This document shows, one piece after another, positions 19,622-24,423 of a stretch of 24,423 nucleotides of DNA. A program made the translations under genes and the position numbers. The notes below the pieces were generated by a model. The model was not told the DNA's origin, ran no database searches, and was given only the letters and a program-made list of their open reading frames with translations. The stretch comes from Rhizophagus sp. LPA8_4_AMF (Eukaryota; Glomeromycota; Glomeromycetes; Glomerales; Glomeraceae), in the NCBI GenBank assembly GCA_021464525.1, contig JADRCO010000933.1, forward strand, positions 1 through 24,423, written 5' to 3'. The first letter of the stretch is position 1; each line of letters opens with the position of its first letter.

Positions 19622-21108
19622 TTATTCTTTAACTACGCTGAATGCTTCAATTTCTTCAATAGTAGGAACACGACTAGTACCATCAAAAATATTCTCATAA
19701 TTGCAATTATAATACCCGACATAAAGCTTTTGTCCATTAATATATAAAATATCTCCAAAACTAAAAAAATAATTTGAACTATCATATACAGAATAGGCTG
19801 AATTAGTTACTCTTCCAATTTTCATATTATACATATCTAGATCATTTTCAAAAGAAAAGACAAAACTTTCTGTTGAAGATAACCACTGATTTCTTCCCGT
19901 ACACCCAATTGGATTATAACCACCATAGATTTTATTTGATTGAACTCTTATTAATACTACAAATGGACCCTGTCCATTGCATTTATTATAAAATGATCTG
20001 CCATCCAATCCATCACGACTCATCGAATAAATTAGATTAAACTTATATTTATTATTATTTGAATGAGTTGCTGAATCATTACTATCAGTCCGCTTAGAAA
20101 TTACATTTGCGAGTCTAAACTTTATGATTGCTGACATTAATGATCTTGATTGTCTCTTACGAGGTAGTAAGGTTGTGGTTCTTGATAAAGCTTTTTCATA
20201 ATAGAATTCTTCCAGTTCTTTATAAATATAATGGGGGATGATAGCTTTATAGGGTTGAACTTTATCAAAAAAACTGCCAGAAGAAATTTCTACGAACCGA
20301 ATGAGAGGAATAAATTGATTCAAAGTTTTCTTTAATGCTTCATAATTTTCATTATTCCATTTGGTTCTATCACTATTCTTACTTCTCAAACCAGGTGTTT
20401 GTTCAATACCCCATTTAATTAAACAATCCCAAGCGACAATTTCTTTAATTTGCAAGTCATCTCGTTTAAGTAAACCAAAAAGAATATCTTTGTCTAACGA
20501 AGGAAACGTGTTTGAAGAGATGAATGGTTCTGGGTCCTCACAGATAGAATCAAGACAATAATCTTGTAATTTCTTACAACTAGTTAGTTTAAACACAGTA
20601 TTGAATACAAGAACAAAATTTTTTTGAATCCAACTAGTATGTTTTTCAACTAAATAATCTTGAACATAGTTGAATAGTTCTTCGATAAGTAATTCATCTG
20701 ATGAAACTAATAAGCCAAGAATGTCTTCACCTGATTGCTTAGTCAAATCAAGTTCACCAGTATAAATATATCTTAAATAATAAAATCATATAAGATTTTT
20801 TCTTTTTTTAAATAAAATAAAAATTAAATAATTAATTTAAAAGTTCTTACTTACTTTAAAATTATGTCAAAAACTATTGGAGAGATATTTGGTTTATTAA
20901 ATATAATCATGTCATTTTTCTTTGAAATCCAATTGGAAGAGAAAGCACATTTAAAATAAGGAGAACGAGCACGTAAAATTACTGAATGAGCATGAAATAC
21001 TTTTATATTTTGTTTTTCGCCAACGTGAATAATAACGTTAAAATCATCAGCATCATTTAATATTAAAGATAAATCTTTTAAAAGACCTGTATGAAATGTT
21101 GTAGTCAT
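19622..21108 (-). CDS. BTB-BACK-TLDc protein, copy 6
   Basis: Exon 1 is 20855-21108 and exon 2 is 19622-20771, with an 83-bp phase-2 intron (20772-20854, donor GTAAGT), giving 467 residues. Domains are BTB (DADDFNVIIHVGE, AHSVILRARSPYFKCAF), BACK and TLDc (SRDGLDGRSF, CNGQGP, IYGGYNPIG, FVFSFENDLD, EEIEAFSVV). The linker before TLDc is unusual. The PPRTGKS motif is LPRKRQS here, and NWIDRN is KRTDSN, losing a Trp kept in copies 1-5. GLGSKNSD is GLRSKNSD. These changes suggest relaxed constraint although the frame is open. An 89-bp piece (20297-20385) is identical to copies 2, 3 and 5. Function inferred as for copy 3. Confidence 0.83.
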
Positions 21109-22278
21109 TTTTAAAGAAAAAATTGCGAATTTTTTATCAATACTTAGAAATATGAAAGAAAATATTTCGGATAAACTAAGTTTATATTTATATATTTTAT
21201 GTAACGACCGTAACGTAATACTTCAAAACTGGTTTTTATTCTTTTTAGGAATTAATTTGCTACACAAGGACCCGAGAAATATATAAATAGGTAACAAGAG
21301 ATCAGCACTCATTTACTATTAGCTCTACGCGTTCTCTTCAGGGCCACAATTACGTAATTCCGCCTGGAATTTCCGAAAAAGGAAGAATCTACACATTATT
21401 TTGGTCACTATACCGTAAACTCTTGTTATGTATTGCTCCACAAAGGTCAATCGCCAGTCGGAATTTAAATATTTGGCCAGAATTAACGTGACAATACTTA
21501 ACTCTGGCCAGAATTAATTGCTTGATTTTTAACCAGAACCAATTGGTTTTTAATAAAATTATTATTGAATACTATAATTTTTTTCATTTAATCACATTTT
21601 ATTGGTTGGTTTATTAATATATATTTAAAAATGGTTCGACTCAATTTTTAGATAATTGGTGAGTTTTGGTATATGATTAGGAACAGCCTTTAATAGGCGA
21701 TTTTACCAAAATAGCTAACAGGAGTAAGATATATAAATTGAATAAGAAACATGTATGAGTTAATAATGTTTTCTTTAATAAATTATTCGTCATAATACAT
21801 TAAGTTGAATTTTAAAACCCCTATTTGCATTTAATAATAAAATAATCTGTTATTGCTGTTTTCCCCTTGATATTCCAAAAAAAAAAAAAAATTAGAAAAT
21901 AAAAAAATTGGTATCACACTTTCTAATATAGCAATTGTAGTATATTCACATGATTTCTTATGAAATCCAATAAAATTTCAAATTGTAAGCGGAAAGGTTT
22001 TTTAAGGTAATTTTACGTAAGTATTACAAGAAAAAAAACTTAGTATTGTCACTTCTGCAACGTCTTCATACTCTATTTAATTATGCGGCGCCATGTAAAA
22101 TAGAAAAACCACAAAACAATACTTTTGAGACGCTTATTTTCTTAACCTAATACAATGCATCTTGAAGTGAAATTATCAATTTTTGTAAAGTATTTCTAGC
22201 TATGATAGTTACACATGTAAGTTTTGGACATTGTGTTTTAATACAATATATCGTATTTGTTTAACATTTTTTAAAAAA
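21109..22278. other. Intergenic region between copies 6 and 7
   Basis: 21109-21850 is the shared upstream flank of copy 6. 21270-21440 within it is extra, slightly more GC-rich DNA (for example CTCTACGCGTTCTCTTCAGG) not matched in other units. 21930-22278 is the type B 3' flank of copy 7. No gene is seen. Confidence 0.5.
21250..21519 (-). promoter_or_regulatory. Diverged upstream block and GGCC palindromes, copy 6
   Basis: A weak form of the conserved block (ATTAATTTGCTACACA, 21251-21266) is separated by about 185 bases from palindrome remnants TTTGGCCAGAATTAA and ACTCTGGCCAGAATTAA (21451-21519). A TATATTTATATATTTTA stretch lies 75-92 bases above the ATG. Confidence 0.35.
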
Positions 22279-23667
22279 TCAGTTTTTGACTATACTGAAT
22301 ACTTCAATTTCTTCAATAATAGATGTTTCACCTCCTCCACCTCTACCAAAAATATTCTCATAATTATAAACATTATACCCAGCATAAAGATTTTGCTATT
22401 AATATATAACATATAAAGATACCACCAATACTGGAATAATCATATCCAGAACAGAATGAATTAATTACTCTACCAATTTTCATAATATGTACAGTATATC
22501 TTGGTCATTTTCAAAAGGAAAAAATCTTTCTGTTGAGAATAACAATTGATTTCTTCCCACATATCCAATTAGATTATAACCACCACAGACTTTCATTGAT
22601 CGAACTCTTATTGATACTATAAATGAACCTTGTCCATTACGTTTATTATAAATGTTCCGTTATTATACCCATAGATAAATCAACTTATATCCATAATTAT
22701 ATAAAAGAGTTGCTGAATCATTTCTATCAATCCAATTAGAATTTATGTTGCAATTTTTGGTTTAATAATTGCTGATGATGATGATCTTGATATTCCTCTA
22801 CGAGGTAGTAAGATCGAGTTTTTAGTAAAATCTTTTTATAATAGGATTTTATAGTTCTTCATAAAAATGATGAGGAATAATAGCTTTATAGGACTAACTT
22901 TATCATAAAAATCTTCAAAAGAAATTTCCACAAACTGAATAAATTGGATCAATTACTTTAATGCTTTATAATTTTCTTTATTCCATTTGGTTCTATTTTC
23001 CTAAACCAGGCGTTTGTTCAATGCCTCATTTAATTAAATAATCCCAAGCGACAACTTCTTCAATATGTAAATCATCTCGTTTAAGTATATCAAAAAGGAT
23101 ATCCTTATCTAATGAAAGAAACATTTTTGAAGTGATAAATTGATCTGGATCTTCACAAATAGATTTAAGCCAATAATTTTGTAATTTCTTACAATCAGAG
23201 AGTTGAAACACAGTATTGAGAACAAGAACAAAACTATTATGAGCCCAAATAGTTTATTTTTCGATTAAAGAAACTTGAATATGATTAAATAATTCGTCGA
23301 TAATTATTCATCAGACGACACTAATAAATCAAGAATATCTTCACTCGATTCAAATCAAGTTCACCGGTATAAATATATCTTATAAATAGGAAAATCACTT
23401 AAGATTTATTTTCTTTAGAAAAAAGAAAATTTAAAATATAAACGATCATTAATTTAAAAAATTCTCGCTTACTTTAAAATCATACCAAAGCCAATTGGAG
23501 TAATATTTGGTTATCATGTGGTCTTTCTTCGAAATCCAATTGGTAGGAAGAGCACAAAATTCTTTTGTATTTTGGTTTTTACAACTTGAATAATAACGTT
23601 AAAATTATCAGCATCATAATATTGATAAAAGATCTTTTGAGAGACCGGAATGGAATATTTAAGTCAT
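22279..23667 (-). pseudogene. BTB-BACK-TLDc copy 7, heavily decayed
   Basis: The gene outline is complete: ATG at 23667, donor at 23472, a 94-bp intron (23379-23472), the KYIYTGE start of exon 2 at 23378, and an EEIEVFSIVKN end with TGA at 22279. Codon 3 is already TAA (Met-Thr-stop, where other copies have Met-Thr-Ser). Exon 1 is about 195 instead of 254 bases, having lost much of the AHSVILRARSPYFKSAF segment. Exon 2 has many small deletions. The best open piece is 23026-23211, covering part of BACK (FQLSDCKKLQNY, CEDPDQFITSKMF, LKRDDLHIEEV). It cannot make a family protein. Its extent of decay, compared with single lesions in copies 1 and 2, makes it the oldest dead copy. Confidence 0.85.
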
Positions 23668-24423
23668 TTTAAAGAAAAAATTATGAATTTTTTTATGAAA
23701 ATATTGAAAGAATAATCGGTTAAATTAAAATTTGTTTAGTATATGCAGTATAATATTTAATTATTTGGTAACATTACATTATTTGTGAAACCAAAGATCA
23801 AATCACCGGACCGAAAATTAACCGATTAAACTTAATTCGGGCTATTCATCCAGTTACTTAATTCTGGCTGGATTACTTTGGACAGAATTAATGTCACTGT
23901 ATGATAGTTTTAAATTTTAATCAAATGATTTTCTAAACTTTCATTGAATTTTAAAGTATCATTACTTCCCACATTCAATGAAAGTTTTCAATTATTAAAT
24001 TATTATATAATTTGTGTTTTGGTATGTATGATTAGTAAGGAATGGTTATATAAATTGATAAGGAGTTAATGTTCATAAATAATTCAATGAATCATTATTT
24101 CATGGTTTTAATCGTGATCCTATACATTAATCAAATATTATTGTGCTTTGACAAACTTCTAGTTAGTAGAAAACTAATAATTTATTATTTTCACTAATTG
24201 AATTATCTAAACTCTTGTTTCAATATTTCATGTAAAGTAATGTTTTCTTTATGCTTACAAATATCAAATTTTATATCTTAGAAATAATAAAACTATTTAT
24301 TAGGTTATTAGTAAACTATAACAATTTCTTACTACTAAAATTACAGTAGTGGCGGAAAAAACTGGCACTTAGTTTTTTTTATTTAATTTTATAAGGAAGT
24401 GTTTAATCAATATAAAAATTAAT
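23668..24423. other. Upstream flank of copy 7 and window end
   Basis: Diverged shared upstream flank to about 24260 (GATCCTATACATTAATC, CTCTTGTTTCAATATTTCATGTAAA). No gene is seen; the last 160 bases are plain AT-rich DNA. Confidence 0.5.
23758..23891 (-). promoter_or_regulatory. Conserved upstream block and decayed palindromes, copy 7
   Basis: AATTATTTGG then CATTACATTATTTGTGAAA about 92 bases above the dead ATG, followed by TTCGGGC, AATTCTGGCTGGATTA and ACAGAATTAA remnants. Conserved order despite a dead gene argues that part of the conservation is only shared descent. Confidence 0.35.

Larger units (their letters stand above)
3986..24260 (-). repeat. Tandem array of seven BTB-BACK-TLDc gene units
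   Basis: Seven head-to-tail copies lie on the minus strand, each with about 1.4 kb of coding sequence, one intron and homologous flanks. The shared upstream flank can be traced beyond the GGCC palindromes. Words such as ATGATCCTGTGTATTAACAC (6468, 9501), CTTTAATAAG and a TTCTATTTAAA/TTTGTTATGC stretch recur at matching offsets, for example 6530-6575 and 9600-9645. Units 1-3 share one kind of 3' flank, and units 5-7 (partly 4) another. Copies 1, 2 and 7 carry disabling lesions and copies 3-6 are open. Confidence 0.85.

Noticed and set aside
20361..20561. Plus-strand ORF antisense to copy 6
   Set aside because: It is antisense to an intact BACK region.
22231..22416. Plus-strand ORF of 61 codons over the 3' end of copy 7
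   Set aside because: It is antisense to the recognisable end of the copy 7 pseudogene.
1..24423. CRISPR arrays, rRNA genes, bacterial operons or phage genes
   Set aside because: None was seen. Introns, AT-rich spacers and eukaryotic domain families argue against a prokaryotic origin.

Overview
This window looks like AT-rich nuclear DNA from a fungus. The best match is an arbuscular mycorrhizal fungus (Glomeromycotina, Rhizophagus-like). The evidence is a run of two-exon BTB-BACK-TLDc genes with short GT-AG introns, an F-box gene of the style expanded in that lineage, long AT-rich intergenic DNA, and many small palindromic or foldback repeats. This assignment is an inference from family content. 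No rRNA or convincing tRNA is present to anchor it.

Layout. Positions 416-1515 (+) hold a decayed coding sequence of unknown family, broken by four in-frame stops and several frameshifts. Positions 2269-3807 (-) hold an intact 512-residue F-box protein. From about 3986 to 24260 there is a tandem array of seven BTB-BACK-TLDc copies, all on the minus strand and spaced about 2.7-3.5 kb apart. Copy 1 (4474-5974) has a one-base frameshift in its BTB exon. Copy 2 (7420-8922) has a nonsense codon in its TLDc domain. Copy 3 (10921-12405), copy 4 (14343-15889), copy 5 (16790-18297) and copy 6 (19622-21108) are open, at 465, 489, 467 and 467 residues. Copy 7 (22279-23667) is heavily decayed. Each copy has one phase-2 intron (77-104 bp) in the same codon, the Lys before a Tyr-Ile-Tyr-Thr-Gly motif.

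The duplicated unit includes flanking DNA. Copies 1-3 share one type of 3' flank and copies 5-7 (partly copy 4) share another, so the array probably grew in two phases. Upstream of every copy except copy 4 is a conserved block followed by GGCC-centred palindromes. Copies 2 and 3 are identical over 670 bp, intron included, while their flanks differ by roughly 10 percent. Copies 5 and 6 share 419 bp and 89 bp of the same tract. This points to recent gene conversion. Several small foldback elements lie between genes; one 82-bp element in the copy 5 upstream region can be compared with an empty site in copy 3.

Function. BTB-BACK proteins usually dimerise and act as Cullin-3 substrate adaptors, F-box proteins serve SCF ligases, and TLDc domains occur in oxidation-resistance and V-ATPase-interacting proteins. 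The window therefore looks like a fast-evolving cluster of candidate ubiquitin-ligase adaptors under birth-and-death evolution. The substrates cannot be told from sequence.
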